Shown here piece by piece: positions 52,643-62,470 of a stretch of DNA of 64,000 nucleotides (position 1 is its first letter; each line of letters begins with the position of its first letter). The position numbers were made by a program, and so were the translations under genes. The DNA is from Streptomyces kurssanovii. Lineage in GTDB: Bacteria > Actinomycetota > Actinomycetes > Streptomycetales > Streptomycetaceae. Below the pieces are notes generated by a model. It was not told where the DNA came from and ran no database searches. It saw only the letters and a list, made by a program, of their open reading frames with translations. The stretch spans positions 1 through 64,000 of the forward strand of contig NZ_BMTN01000010.1 in the NCBI RefSeq assembly GCF_014649695.1. Reading direction: 5' to 3'.

Positions 52643-55591
52643 TCAGCGCCGCAGCGCCCTGAGTGCCGCGGCGACGATCCGTTCACGGTCGGACGCCGTT
52701 CGCACATGCTCGAGGCCGAAACCGATCAGCACGCTGTCGCGCGTGCTCACCGCCGACGCGGACGGATACAGGTCCTGGCTGCGCTCCCAGTTCCCCCGCA
52801 GGGCGGGGCTGCCCTCGGGGGGACCGGCGGCCGTCCAGGGTTCCAGTGAGGCCTCGAAGCCCTCGAGGGGCTGCTCGACGCCGCCGGTGACGAGCCGGGT
52901 GTCGTCGACGAAGACACCGCGGCCGCCTTCGCTCGGGTCGGTGACATAGGAGACGGAGACCTCGATCCGCTTGCCCGCGTAGGCGCTCAGGTCGAAGGAG
53001 GCCGCCCGCCAGCCGTCGGACGCCCCGGTGAAGGAGTTCCACGCGCCGGTGGTGCCGCTCGCCGTGCACGTGTCCTCTCCGAGGGTGAGGTAGTGCCGCA
53101 GGAAGGGGTGCTGGTCGATGTAGAAGCCGCCGCCGCACTGGGCCGGGACCTCGGTGGACGTGCCGCCGCCGGCGTCGGGAAGCGTCGTCCAGTCGTCCTG
53201 GCCGACGGTGTGGACCTCGACGACGGCGTTGTCGTAGCCGGGCTCCGTGTCGAAGCTCAACCGCATGTCCAGGGCGGGCCGGTCGGCGGCCGCCGTGCCG
53301 GTCAGGTCGATCGTGCGGGAGAGCCGCGCCCACGAGGAGTTGCGGTGGGTGACCGCCGCGTACCACTCACCGCCGTACGGCGAGAACGGCATCCTGGCCC
53401 CCGGGTAGTCACCCGCCGCGGCGCTGTCGAACTGCGGGAACTCGTCCGGCGGCAGGGTGTCCGAGGTGATCGTGTAGGCGCCGGCCGCGTCCAGCGGGTT
53501 GCCCGGGGCGCCCCCGAGGGCGCCGGAGGCACCGGTGAGGCGTCCCGTGCCGAGGAAGCCGGTCACCCCGGCGAGCGAGGCCCGGCCGGAGGCCCCGAGG
53601 TAGTACTGCGAGAAGTCGTCGCTCAGCGCCCCGCCGAGGTCGGCGTCACCGCCGGCACGCTCGCCCATGGAGACGAGCTTGCCGCCCTCGTTGAGGTAGG
53701 CGCGCACGGCCTGCGTGGTGGTCCAGGACGGCTCGGCCGCGCCCGAGTACCACAGGACGGTCCTGAAGTGGCCGAGGACCGCGAGGGGGTGCGGGGCGCC
53801 GTGCGTGGCGACGTCCCAGACCGCGCTGCGGTGGCCGTTGGCGGCGAGGGCGCGGGTGTAGGCGGCGGTGTGTGCGGCGGCGGCCGTGCCGCCCTCTTCC
53901 GCGATCACCAGCGTGTCGCCGCGCGGCCGTTCAGCGACGGTGTACGTGAAGTGCTCGCTCGCGGTGCGCTCGCCGCTCCTGGTCCTGCCGGTGAACCACA
54001 CCTCGACGCGGTCGCCCGGCTCGGCTCCCTCGACCTCGGCGCGGTACTCGTCGAAGTGGAGGTTGTCCTCGCCGCCGAAGCGCTCGCCGCCCTTCCAGGG
54101 ACGCAGCTCCTCGTCGTGCGTGCGGCCGCCGTTGATGCGGTAGTTGAGCTCCTTGTCGCGCAGCGACCTTCGGGCGGTGACGGAGACCTCCTGGTCCGCG
54201 CCCCGCGCGTAGGAGGTGGCGAAGGTGTCGGGGGTGAAGTCCGCGGCCGTGAGGCCCAGCGCGGAGGACGGCCGGTCAGGGTGGGCCGCGGTCTCGGCGA
54301 CGGAGAGCGCGAACGGGATGTTCTTGGCGAACTCCTGCTGGATCAGCCGCTCGTCGTCGGGGAAGGTGAAGATGGACGCGCAGTCAGCGGCGTTCCACTC
54401 GTCGTCGGGGTCGACCCGCGAGGCGGTGGCGCAGGTCGACATCTCGGGGGTGTACATCATCATCCCGTTGACGTTGGCCGCGTGGCCGTCGGCCTCGCCG
54501 TTGGTGGTGTAGAGCTCTGAGGAGAGCTGGGGCCGGTAGCCGGGGATAGCGGAGTTGTCCGGCGTGCCCGCGAGGGCCTTGTAGAGGACGTCGTCGGGGG
54601 TCGGAGTGGCGACCTGCCAGCCGACTCCGTACAGCAGCAACTGGGCGGCGGAGTGGTAGTTGATGCCGTACTGGAAGCCGATGCGTTTCTGGAACCGGTC
54701 GATGGCCTTGGTCTCGGGCTCGGACCCGGGGCCGGTGCCGCGGTAGGTCTCGTCGAACGGGTCGGGTGAGGACCCCTCGTTGTCGTAGCCCCACTTGTAG
54801 GAGAAGTTGCGATTGAGGTCGACGCCGTCGCCCGCGGTGATCCGCCCGTCGCCGTTGTTGTCGCGGAGGTTCTTGCGCCACTGGCGCTCTTCGGTCCCGG
54901 TGAACGTGTGGTCGTAACCGTCGGGGTTGGCAGACAGGACGAACCACAGCTCGGTGGAGTCGACGATCTCCGTGATCCGCGGGTCCTCGCCGTAGCCGTC
55001 GAGGTAGTGGTGCATCAGCCGCCGGGTCATCTCCGGGGTGATCCACTCCCGGGCGTGCTGGTTGGACATGTAGAGGGTGGCGGGCTTGGAGCCGTCGCGG
55101 TGACGGTCCGCGCCCTTGGAGATCTTGAGAGCGAGGATGTCCTGGCCTCTGACGGTTCGGCCGATGCTCACGACCTTGGTGAGGGCCGGATGGGCCCTGG
55201 CGGTGTCGAGGATCTCGTCCTTGAGGCCGCCTTTGCCGCCGTAGGGGCGGAAGACACCGTCGCCCGCGGCGGTGAGGTGCTTCTCCGCCTTGTCGGAGAG
55301 GGTGTGCTCGGTGATGTCGACGCCCTGCTCGCGCAGTTCGCCGGCCTGCCGCTGGGTGAGGTGGAGCTCGATGGTGGCGGAGCCCTTGTCCGGGATCTGC
55401 TCGCCCAGTTCATGGCCGTCGGTGCCCGCCGCGAGGATCAGCGGCACCTGTTCCTTGCTCACTTCCGCGTGCCATACGGCGAGTTCTTCGCCGTTCCCGC
55501 CCCCGGAGTCGGCCTGCGCGATCGGCGCTGCCGACACTCCTGCGACCAGGAGTGCGGCAGCGGCGAGGATCGATCTCGCTCTGCGTCTCAT
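52643..55591 (-). CDS. Secreted M14 zinc carboxypeptidase with C-terminal beta domains
   Basis: A 982-residue extracellular metallopeptidase. A Sec signal peptide ends near residue 27. The M14 domain (about 115-440) has the zinc pair His179 and Glu182 in SNQHAREWITPEM, the substrate-binding GVDLNRNFSYKWG, the third zinc His in GINYHSAAQLLLYG and a catalytic Glu in MMMYTPEMS. The C-terminal half carries a DUF/glutamine-amidotransferase-like segment, then an immune-inhibitor-A-like beta region (VVEVHTVGQDDWTTLPDAGG, GVFVDDTRLVTGG). It probably trims extracellular peptides. ATG 55591 follows a GGGGGG ribosome binding site. Confidence 0.92.
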   Translation of the reverse strand: MRRRARSILAAAALLVAGVSAAPIAQADSGGGNGEELAVWHAEVSKEQVPLILAAGTDGHELGEQIPDKGSATIELHLTQRQAGELREQGVDITEHTLSDKAEKHLTAAGDGVFRPYGGKGGLKDEILDTARAHPALTKVVSIGRTVRGQDILALKISKGADRHRDGSKPATLYMSNQHAREWITPEMTRRLMHHYLDGYGEDPRITEIVDSTELWFVLSANPDGYDHTFTGTEERQWRKNLRDNNGDGRITAGDGVDLNRNFSYKWGYDNEGSSPDPFDETYRGTGPGSEPETKAIDRFQKRIGFQYGINYHSAAQLLLYGVGWQVATPTPDDVLYKALAGTPDNSAIPGYRPQLSSELYTTNGEADGHAANVNGMMMYTPEMSTCATASRVDPDDEWNAADCASIFTFPDDERLIQQEFAKNIPFALSVAETAAHPDRPSSALGLTAADFTPDTFATSYARGADQEVSVTARRSLRDKELNYRINGGRTHDEELRPWKGGERFGGEDNLHFDEYRAEVEGAEPGDRVEVWFTGRTRSGERTASEHFTYTVAERPRGDTLVIAEEGGTAAAAHTAAYTRALAANGHRSAVWDVATHGAPHPLAVLGHFRTVLWYSGAAEPSWTTTQAVRAYLNEGGKLVSMGERAGGDADLGGALSDDFSQYYLGASGRASLAGVTGFLGTGRLTGASGALGGAPGNPLDAAGAYTITSDTLPPDEFPQFDSAAAGDYPGARMPFSPYGGEWYAAVTHRNSSWARLSRTIDLTGTAAADRPALDMRLSFDTEPGYDNAVVEVHTVGQDDWTTLPDAGGGTSTEVPAQCGGGFYIDQHPFLRHYLTLGEDTCTASGTTGAWNSFTGASDGWRAASFDLSAYAGKRIEVSVSYVTDPSEGGRGVFVDDTRLVTGGVEQPLEGFEASLEPWTAAGPPEGSPALRGNWERSQDLYPSASAVSTRDSVLIGFGLEHVRTASDRERIVAAALRALRR

Positions 55592-55720
55592 AAGCCCCCC
55601 TTGCTGTTGTCTGCCAGGAAAGTGCTCGTGTCCGCCGTGATGACGGGCATGCGAAAGGCTCATGACTCTCCATGATCATGTCAATAGGGCCGCGCCGGCC
55701 CACGCGGGCTTGGAAACGAC

Positions 55721-55750
55721 ACTGCCGACGCCTCAAGAGGCGTCGGCAGT
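55721..55750 (-). terminator. Terminator after whiA
   Basis: ACTGCCGACGCCTC (55721-55734) and its exact complement (55737-55750) give a 14-bp stem with a two-base gap, so the real loop uses the inner pairs. It lies 28 bp beyond the whiA stop. Confidence 0.85.
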
Positions 55751-55778
55751 AGAGCTGTCGAGCTACATGCCAGGAGCG

Positions 55779-56768
55779 TCAGCCGACCAGACCGTCGGCC
55801 ATCTCCTCCGTCAGATTCGACTCCGTACCCGGGATACCCAGGTCCTGGGCGCGCTTGTCCGCCATCGCCAGCAGGCGGCGGATCCGGCCCGCGACCGCGT
55901 CCTTGGTCAGCGGCGGGTCGGCGAGCGCCCCCAACTCCTCGAGCGAGGCCTGCTTGTGCTCCATGCGCAGCCGGCCCGCCGCCGCGAGGTGCTCGGGCAC
56001 CTCCTCGCCGAGGATCTCCAGAGCACGCTGCACCCGGGCGCCCGCCGCCACGGCGGCACGGGCGGAGCGGCGCAGATTGGCGTCGTCGAAGTTGGCCAGG
56101 CGGTTGGCGGTGGCGCGTACCTCGCGCCGCATCCGCCGCTCCTCCCACGCCAGCACCGACTCGTGCGCGCCGAGCCGCGTCAACAGGGCGCCGATCGCGT
56201 CACCGTCACGGACGACCACCCGGTCCACGCCCCGCACCTCGCGCGCCTTCGCGGCGATCGAGAGCCGGCGGGCGGCGCCCACCAGCGCGAGGGCCGCCTC
56301 CGGTCCCGGGCAGGTGACCTCCAGGGAGGAGGACCGGCCCGGCTCGGTCAGCGAACCGTGCGCCAGGAAGGCGCCACGCCAGGCGGCCTCCGCGTCGCAG
56401 GTCGCACCCGAGACCACCTGGGGCGGCAGGCCCCTGATCGGACGCCCCCGGCCGTCGACCAGACCCGTCTGGCGCGCCAGCTGGTCACCGCCCGCCACCA
56501 CGCGTACGACGAATCGGGAACCGCGGCGCAGACCGCCGGGAGCCATGACCATCAGCTCCGAGCTGTGGCCGAAGATCTCCAGGATGTCCCGTTTGAGCCG
56601 GCGCGCGGCGATGCCGGTGTCCAGCTCCGCCTCGATCACGATGCGGCCGCTCACCAGGTGCAGACCGCCCGCGAACCGCAGGATGGCCGAGACCTCCGCT
56701 TTTCTGCAGCAGGTCCGGGTGACGGGGAGCCGGGAGATCTCGTCCTTCACCGCTGCCGTCATCGCCAT
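55779..56768 (-). CDS. whiA: Sporulation transcription factor WhiA
   Basis: A 329-residue regulator needed for sporulation septation in Streptomyces. It has the N-terminal LAGLIDADG-like domain without endonuclease activity and a C-terminal WhiA helix-turn-helix ([20 protein letters not shown]). The N-terminus [20 protein letters not shown] and [20 protein letters not shown] match the family. It is the last gene of uvrC-rapZ-yvcK-whiA and overlaps yvcK by 10 bp. Confidence 0.96.
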   Translation of the reverse strand: MAMTAAVKDEISRLPVTRTCCRKAEVSAILRFAGGLHLVSGRIVIEAELDTGIAARRLKRDILEIFGHSSELMVMAPGGLRRGSRFVVRVVAGGDQLARQTGLVDGRGRPIRGLPPQVVSGATCDAEAAWRGAFLAHGSLTEPGRSSSLEVTCPGPEAALALVGAARRLSIAAKAREVRGVDRVVVRDGDAIGALLTRLGAHESVLAWEERRMRREVRATANRLANFDDANLRRSARAAVAAGARVQRALEILGEEVPEHLAAAGRLRMEHKQASLEELGALADPPLTKDAVAGRIRRLLAMADKRAQDLGIPGTESNLTEEMADGLVG

Positions 56769-57793
56769 GGGCCGATCCTTCCATGCATCCGAAAAATACG
56801 GTCGTACGCGGCGGCCAACAGCTCCGGGTCGTGCTTCGGAAGTCCGTCGGGAGAGGCCACCGGAGCCAGCTCGACCGCGGCGCCCAGCCGCTTGGCGGCG
56901 TCGGCGAGGGACTCGCGGTCGGGCACTGCGGCCTCGTCGGCCAGCACCACGTCCAGGGCGAGTTTAGGCGCGTGTCGTCCCAAAACCTCCAAATGACGCT
57001 GCGGGGAGAAGCCCTCAGTTTCTCCGGGCTGGGGCGCCAGATTGAGCGAGAGCACCCGGCGGGCCTTCGTCTGGACCAACGCGTCGAGCAGTTCGGGCAC
57101 GAGAAGGTGCGGAATGACCGAGGAGAACCAGGAGCCGGGACCGAGGACCACCCAGTCGGCGTCCAGTACGGCCTCCACGGCCTCCGGGACGGCCGGCGGG
57201 TCGTTCGGCACGAGATGCACGGACTGCACCTCGCCGGGGGTGAGCGCCACGGTCGCCTGGCCGCGCACGGTGTCCACGTCGTCCGGGCGGCTCGGGTCGT
57301 GCCCGCGCACCAGCGCCTGGAGCTCGAGCGGAACGGCCGACATGGGCAGCACCCGCCCGTGCGCGCCGAGCAGCTTGCCGACCAGGTCCAGTGCCTGGAC
57401 ATGGTCGCCGAACTGCTCCCACAGCGCCACGATCAGCAGATTGCCGACCGCGTGCTCGTGCAGTTCGCCCTGGGACTGGAAACGGTGCTGGATGACCCGC
57501 GCCCAGGTCTGACCCCAGTCGTCGTCGCCGCACAGCGCCGCCAGGGCCTTGCGCAGGTCGCCGGGCGGCAGCACGCCGAGCTCCTCACGGAGCCGGCCGC
57601 TGGAGCCGCCGTCGTCGGCGACGGTGACGACCGCCGTGAGGTCGCCGGTGATACGGCGCAGGGCCGTGAGGGAGGCGGACAGCCCCATCCCGCCGCCGAG
57701 GGCGACGACCTTGGGCTGGGCTCCGCGCTTCCGGGCGGACGGCGTGCGCGTGGTTCTGCGCAGCCGCCGCAGCCGGAGGTTGCGTCCGGTCAC
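56759..57793 (-). CDS. YvcK-type gluconeogenesis/morphogenesis factor
   Basis: A 344-residue member of the YvcK/CofD family (2-phospho-L-lactate transferase-like fold). Residues [20 protein letters not shown] and [17 protein letters not shown] are family signatures. In other bacteria these proteins bind UDP-sugars and link carbon status to peptidoglycan precursor supply. The stop overlaps the whiA start and the start overlaps rapZ by 4 bp. Confidence 0.92.
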   Translation of the reverse strand: MTGRNLRLRRLRRTTRTPSARKRGAQPKVVALGGGMGLSASLTALRRITGDLTAVVTVADDGGSSGRLREELGVLPPGDLRKALAALCGDDDWGQTWARVIQHRFQSQGELHEHAVGNLLIVALWEQFGDHVQALDLVGKLLGAHGRVLPMSAVPLELQALVRGHDPSRPDDVDTVRGQATVALTPGEVQSVHLVPNDPPAVPEAVEAVLDADWVVLGPGSWFSSVIPHLLVPELLDALVQTKARRVLSLNLAPQPGETEGFSPQRHLEVLGRHAPKLALDVVLADEAAVPDRESLADAAKRLGAAVELAPVASPDGLPKHDPELLAAAYDRIFRMHGRIGPWR

Positions 57794-58731
57794 TCGCGCC
57801 CCAGGTCCCGGTGGACGACGACGGTCTCGACACCGGCGGCGGACAGACGGGCGGCGAGCTTCTCCGAGGTGGCGACAGAGCGATGCTTGCCGCCGGTGCA
57901 GCCGACGGCGACGGTCACATAGCGCTTGCCCTCGCGGCGGTACCCGGCGGCGATCAGCTGGAGCAGCTCGGTGTAGCGGTCGAGGAACTCCTTGGCACCG
58001 GGCTGGTTGAAGACGTAGTTCGACACCTCTTCGTTCAGGCCGGTGAACGGGCGCAGCTCCGGCACCCAGTGCGGGTTCGGCAGGAAGCGCATGTCGACGA
58101 CGAGGTCCGCGTCGACGGGCAGCCCGTATTTGAAGCCGAACGACATCACCGTGGCCCGCAGCTCGGGCTTCTCGTCACCCGCGAACTGGGCGTCCATCTT
58201 GGCGCGCAGCTCGTGAACGTTCAGGCCGGAGGTGTCGATCACCAGGTCGGCGTCGCCGCGCAGCTCCCGCAGCAGGTCACGCTCGGCCGCGATGCCGTCG
58301 ACGATCCGGCCGTCGCCCTGCAGCGGGTGCGGGCGCCGGACCGACTCGAAACGGCGCACCAGGGCGTCGTCCGAGGACTCCAGGAAGACGATCCGGCGGG
58401 TGACCTGCTTGGCGTCGAGGTCGGCCAGGGACTCGCGGAGGTTGTCGAAGAACCGCCGGCCGCGTACGTCGACGACGACCGCGATCCGGGCCACGTTGCC
58501 CTGGGAGCGGGCGCCGAGCTCCACCATCGTGGGGATCAGCGCGGGCGGCAGGTTGTCGACGACGAACCAGCCGAGGTCCTCGAGGCACTTGGCGGCCGTA
58601 CTGCGGCCCGCGCCCGACATACCGGAGATGATCACCAGCTCCGGGATGGCCACGTCCGCCGTGGTCTCACGGGGGTCGGTGCCGTTGCCCGTACTCACGT
58701 CTGCTGCTCCGTCTCCGTCGTGCTCAGTCAT
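57790..58731 (-). CDS. rapZ: RNase adapter RapZ-family nucleotide-binding protein
   Basis: A 313-residue P-loop protein. The Walker A is [20 protein letters not shown], where Arg takes the usual Lys place (GxxGxGRS), as in other actinobacterial members from memory. The C-terminal RNA-binding/ligand domain carries [19 protein letters not shown] and the DLNVH-like SGLNVHELR segment. In E. coli RapZ regulates GlmS synthesis by small RNAs; that circuit is not known in Streptomyces. Overlaps with yvcK and uvrC show one operon. Confidence 0.92.
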   Translation of the reverse strand: MTEHDGDGAADVSTGNGTDPRETTADVAIPELVIISGMSGAGRSTAAKCLEDLGWFVVDNLPPALIPTMVELGARSQGNVARIAVVVDVRGRRFFDNLRESLADLDAKQVTRRIVFLESSDDALVRRFESVRRPHPLQGDGRIVDGIAAERDLLRELRGDADLVIDTSGLNVHELRAKMDAQFAGDEKPELRATVMSFGFKYGLPVDADLVVDMRFLPNPHWVPELRPFTGLNEEVSNYVFNQPGAKEFLDRYTELLQLIAAGYRREGKRYVTVAVGCTGGKHRSVATSEKLAARLSAAGVETVVVHRDLGRE

Positions 58732-60713
58732 GTCCTGCTGCCCCCGTCGCTCTCTTCAATGATCTCTCCTGTCGCGGTGTTCACGGCGGGCGCGGGCGCC
58801 GCCGCCTGCGCCAGCGCCACCACGACCGACTCGGCGGTCTTGCGGCCCATGCCGGGAACCTCGCAGATCTGCTCGATTGTCGCCTGCCGCAGGCGCTTGA
58901 CCGAGCCGAAATGCTTGATCAGGGCCTGCTTCCTGGTCTCCCCGAGGCCGGGGACCGCGTCGAGAGGGCTGGTCCTGATGCGCTTGGACCGCTTGGACCG
59001 CTGATAGCGGATGGCGAAGTCGTGAGCCGTGTCACGCACCCGCTGGAGGAGATACAGGCCCTCGCTCGAACGCGGCAGGACCACGGGATCGTCCTCCTGC
59101 GGCAGCCAGACCTCCTCCAGCCGCTTGGCGAGGCCGCAGACCGCGACGTCGTCGATCCCGAGCTCGTCCAGGGCGCGCTTGGCCGCGGCGACCTGCGGCT
59201 GACCGCCGTCGACGACGACCAGCTGCGGCGGGTACGCGAACTTCTTGGGCCGGCCGTCGTCCTCCAGTGCCTCGTGCGCCGGATCGTCACCGCCGATCCA
59301 CTCGCCGGTGCGGTCCTTCTCCGCGAGATACCGCTTGAAACGCCGCGTGATCACCTCGTGCATGGACCGGACGTCGTCCTGCCCCTCGAAGCCCTTGATC
59401 TGGAAGCGGCGGTACTCGCTCTTGCGGGCGAGGCCGTCCTCGAAGACGACCATGGAGGCCACCACGTCCTCGCCCTGAAGGTGCGAGATGTCGAAGCACT
59501 CGATGCGCAGCGGGGCCGATTCCAGACCGAGCGCCTCGGCGATCTCCTCCAGGGCGCGGGAGCGGGTGGTGAGATCGCTGGCGCGCTTGGTCTTGTGCAG
59601 CCCGAGGGCCTGGAGCGCGTTACGCTCGACGGTCTCCATCAGGGCCTTCTTGTCGCCGCGCTGCGGAACGCGCAGGGAGACGGCCGCGCCGCGCCGGCCG
59701 GTCAGCCACTCGGTGACCGCGTCCGTGTCCTCCGGCAGGGCGGGGACCAGGACCTCCTTGGGGACGGCGTCGCCGCTCTCCTCGCCGTACAGCTGCTGGA
59801 GCGCGTGCTCGACCAGCCCGGCCGTGTCCACGTTCTCGACCTTGTCGGTGACCCAGCCGCGCTGGCCGCGGACGCGGCCGCCGCGGACGTGGAAAATCTG
59901 CACGGCGGCCTCCAGCTCGTCCTCCGCGAGCGCGATGAGGTCGGCGTCGGTCGCGTCGGCCAGCACCACCGCGTTCTTCTCGAGGGCGCGCTTGAGTGCC
60001 TCTATGTCGTCGCGCAGCCGGGCGGCCTTCTCGTACTCCATCTCCTCCGCGGCGGCCATCATCTGCTTCTCGAGGCGGCGGATGTAGGTGCCGGTGCGGC
60101 CGGCCATGAAGTCGCAGAACTCCTCGGCCAGTTCGCGGTGCTCCTCGGGGGTCACGCGGCCCACGCAGGGCGCCGAGCACTTGCCGATGTAGCCGAGCAG
60201 ACAGGGGCGGCCCTTCTGCACGTGGTTGCGGAAGACTCCCGCGGAGCAGGTGCGCACCGGGAAGACGCGCAGCATCAGGTCGACGGTCTCGCGGATGGCC
60301 CAGGCGTGCCCGTAAGGACCGAAGTACCGCACGCCCTTGCGCTTGGCGCCGCGCATGACCTGCACTCTCGGGAAATCTTCGTTGAGCGTGACCGCGAGAT
60401 ACGGATAGCTCTTGTCGTCGCGGTACTTGACGTTGAACCGGGGGTCGTACTCCTTGATCCAGGAGTACTCCAGCTGAAGCGCCTCCACCTCGGTGGAGAC
60501 CACCGTCCACTCGACGGAGGCCGCGGTGGTCACCATGGTGCGGGTGCGCGGGTGCAGATTCGCCAGGTCCTGGAAATAGCTGGCGAGACGCTGGCGCAGG
60601 CTCTTCGCCTTGCCGACGTAGATCACCCGGCGGTGCTCGTCACGGAACCGGTAGACCCCTGGCGAGTCGGGGATCTGTCCCGGCTTGGGGCGGTAGCTGG
60701 AGGGGTCGGCCAT
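58728..60713 (-). CDS. uvrC: UvrABC excinuclease subunit C
   Basis: A 661-residue nucleotide-excision-repair nuclease that cuts both sides of a lesion. The N-terminal GIY-YIG domain reads [20 protein letters not shown]. The UvrB-interacting UVR helices ([20 protein letters not shown]) are central, followed by the RNase-H-like domain ([19 protein letters not shown]) and two helix-hairpin-helix motifs at the end ([37 protein letters not shown]). The ATG at 60713 is preferred over the longer upstream frame. The gene opens the rapZ-yvcK-whiA operon. Confidence 0.96.
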   Translation of the reverse strand: MADPSSYRPKPGQIPDSPGVYRFRDEHRRVIYVGKAKSLRQRLASYFQDLANLHPRTRTMVTTAASVEWTVVSTEVEALQLEYSWIKEYDPRFNVKYRDDKSYPYLAVTLNEDFPRVQVMRGAKRKGVRYFGPYGHAWAIRETVDLMLRVFPVRTCSAGVFRNHVQKGRPCLLGYIGKCSAPCVGRVTPEEHRELAEEFCDFMAGRTGTYIRRLEKQMMAAAEEMEYEKAARLRDDIEALKRALEKNAVVLADATDADLIALAEDELEAAVQIFHVRGGRVRGQRGWVTDKVENVDTAGLVEHALQQLYGEESGDAVPKEVLVPALPEDTDAVTEWLTGRRGAAVSLRVPQRGDKKALMETVERNALQALGLHKTKRASDLTTRSRALEEIAEALGLESAPLRIECFDISHLQGEDVVASMVVFEDGLARKSEYRRFQIKGFEGQDDVRSMHEVITRRFKRYLAEKDRTGEWIGGDDPAHEALEDDGRPKKFAYPPQLVVVDGGQPQVAAAKRALDELGIDDVAVCGLAKRLEEVWLPQEDDPVVLPRSSEGLYLLQRVRDTAHDFAIRYQRSKRSKRIRTSPLDAVPGLGETRKQALIKHFGSVKRLRQATIEQICEVPGMGRKTAESVVVALAQAAAPAPAVNTATGEIIEESDGGSRT

Positions 60714-60931
60714 GCCGTCCACCCTACTGGCGGACAGTGACAGGCCGGCGACTCCGGTCAGGGACATGACCACCCCCTCCCCTCCGCCACGGCGGGCGCC
60801 GGACGCCGATGGCCGACGGCCCTTGTCGCGCGCAGGTCAACACGCTTCAATGCGGGATTACGCGCCGCTGTGAACGGCCCGACCCGGATGTGAACACTTC
60901 CTTCCGGCGCTCCACGTCCCCGGAGGAATCC

Positions 60932-61864
60932 ATGGGCCACACCGAGGCCGAACTGGCACAGGTGCTGAACACCGGCCCCTTCCATCTCGCTCTCCGCGCC
61001 GCCCTCGCCGTACGGGGCCTGCCGCTCCAGCGCGTCCAGCACCACCTCGCCCACCGTGGGATCAAGGTCGGCGTGACGAGCCTCAGTTACTGGCAGCAGG
61101 GCGCCCGGCGCCCGCAGCGCCCCGAGTCGCTACGGGCGGTGCGGGCGCTGGAGGAGGTCCTCGGCCTCCCCGCCCGATCCCTGGTGCGGCTGCTCGGCAA
61201 CGGCGAGGACGGCGGGCCGGCGGAGGCCGAGCGGCCCGCCGGCCGCTCCCACCACGCGCTCGTGGACTCCCTGGACGCGGCGGAACGGCTCCTCACCGAT
61301 CTCCGCTCCCCCGAGGGCCAGGGCCTGCACACGATCGTGCACCAGGAACGGGTGCGGATCGGTGCGGCGAGGCAGCTGCTGGGACGTGACTCGCAGCAGG
61401 TCGTACGCGCCCACCGCGACGGTGTCGACCGCTGTCTCGCCGTCCACCGCGGCGGGACGGGCTGCGACCCGGCGGCCGTGGAGGTGAGCGCCCTGGAGAA
61501 CTGCCGCCCGGGGAAGGTGAGATGGGACCGGGCGAGCGGCGTCGTGGTCGCCGAGCTGCTCTTCGACGCCCCGCTGCGGGAGGGCGAGACGTACGTCTTC
61601 GGCTATGGCTTCGAGGACGGGACCGGCGGGCCCAGCACCGAGTACGTACGCGGCTTCAGCTCCGCGGGCGGGCACTACATGCTGCAGGTGCGCTTCGAGC
61701 AGGGCGCCCTGCCCGAGCGGTGCCACCGCTTCTCCCGAGCCACGACAGGGGCGCCGCGGGGCACCCGCACGGAACTCACGCCCGGTGCGCGGCACCGCAC
61801 GGTGCACCTCGTGGAGCAGGGGGTCCGCCCGGGGATCCTGGGCATCTCCTGGGACTGGGACTGA
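60932..61864 (+). CDS. Putative regulator with N-terminal XRE-like helix-turn-helix
   Basis: A 310-residue protein. Residues about 10-75 resemble a helix-turn-helix: FHLALRAALAVRGLPLQRVQ and KVGVTSLSYWQQGARRPQRP, typical of small XRE-like domains. The rest is not recognisable; a C-terminal beta-rich region has VVVAELLFDAPLREGETYVF and ends GILGISWDWD. It may be a sensory regulator. The ATG at 60932 follows CGGAGGAATCC. The regulated genes are unknown. Confidence 0.65.
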   Translation: MGHTEAELAQVLNTGPFHLALRAALAVRGLPLQRVQHHLAHRGIKVGVTSLSYWQQGARRPQRPESLRAVRALEEVLGLPARSLVRLLGNGEDGGPAEAERPAGRSHHALVDSLDAAERLLTDLRSPEGQGLHTIVHQERVRIGAARQLLGRDSQQVVRAHRDGVDRCLAVHRGGTGCDPAAVEVSALENCRPGKVRWDRASGVVVAELLFDAPLREGETYVFGYGFEDGTGGPSTEYVRGFSSAGGHYMLQVRFEQGALPERCHRFSRATTGAPRGTRTELTPGARHRTVHLVEQGVRPGILGISWDWD

Positions 61865-61897
61865 GCCGCGGGTCCCGCGGGCGCGGGTCCTGCGGGG

Positions 61898-62320
61898 TTA
61901 CGCGCCGGGGCCCGCGACGAGCTTGCCGCCCTCGGCCCTGACCGGGACCTCGGGCAGCGGCACGGTGGCCGGGCCCTTCAGCGCCTTGCCGGTGGTCACA
62001 TCGAAACGGCTGCCGTGGCAGGGGCAGTTTCCCTCGGCGCCCTCCACCTTGTCGAGGACACAGCCGGCGTGGGTGCACTGGGCGCTGAAGGCCTTGTACT
62101 GGCCCTCCGCGGGGCAGTGCACGATCAGACGCTGCTCCCGGTACAGCTTGGCCCCGCCGACGGGAACGGCGTCCGCCGGGCCCAGGTCCACGGGTGCGGT
62201 GGGGGTGGGCACCTCCGCGTGCCCCAGCTTGGAGTCGGTGGAACATCCGACGACCCCCAGCCCGGCGGCCCCGGCGACGGCGGCGCCCTTCAGGACGGTA
62301 CGGCGGGCGGTCGGGGACAT
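61898..62320 (-). CDS. Tat-exported Rieske [2Fe-2S] lipoprotein
   Basis: A 140-residue exported Rieske protein. The N-terminus ARRTVLKGAAVAGAAG has a twin-arginine motif (Arg6-Arg7), followed by a lipobox-like VVGC with Cys26. The cluster site is QCTHAGC (Cys82, His84) and CPCHGSRFD (Cys99, His102), with the Cys87-Cys101 disulfide pair typical of high-potential Rieske centres. It would act as an extracytoplasmic electron carrier. No bc1 subunits are nearby. It lies on the same strand as uvrA but behind a terminator. Confidence 0.87.
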   Translation of the reverse strand: MSPTARRTVLKGAAVAGAAGLGVVGCSTDSKLGHAEVPTPTAPVDLGPADAVPVGGAKLYREQRLIVHCPAEGQYKAFSAQCTHAGCVLDKVEGAEGNCPCHGSRFDVTTGKALKGPATVPLPEVPVRAEGGKLVAGPGA

Positions 62321-62425
62321 GGGGGCTCCATGGGTCGGTCGGGTCGGGTGTGGTCTGGTTCGTCGGGGGGCATCGCTGCCCCGACAGACCCGACGATACC
62401 GGCGGAGATCGCCGCGGCGTTCGGC

Positions 62426-62464
62426 GGGTGGGGGCGGCTCCGCTGCGCGGACCCGCCCCCACCC
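62426..62464 (-). terminator. Terminator after uvrA
   Basis: GGGTGGGGGCGG (62426-62437) and its complement (62453-62464) form a 12-bp stem with a 15-nt loop, just 6 bp beyond the uvrA stop. Confidence 0.75.
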
Positions 62465-62470
62465 CCGTCG

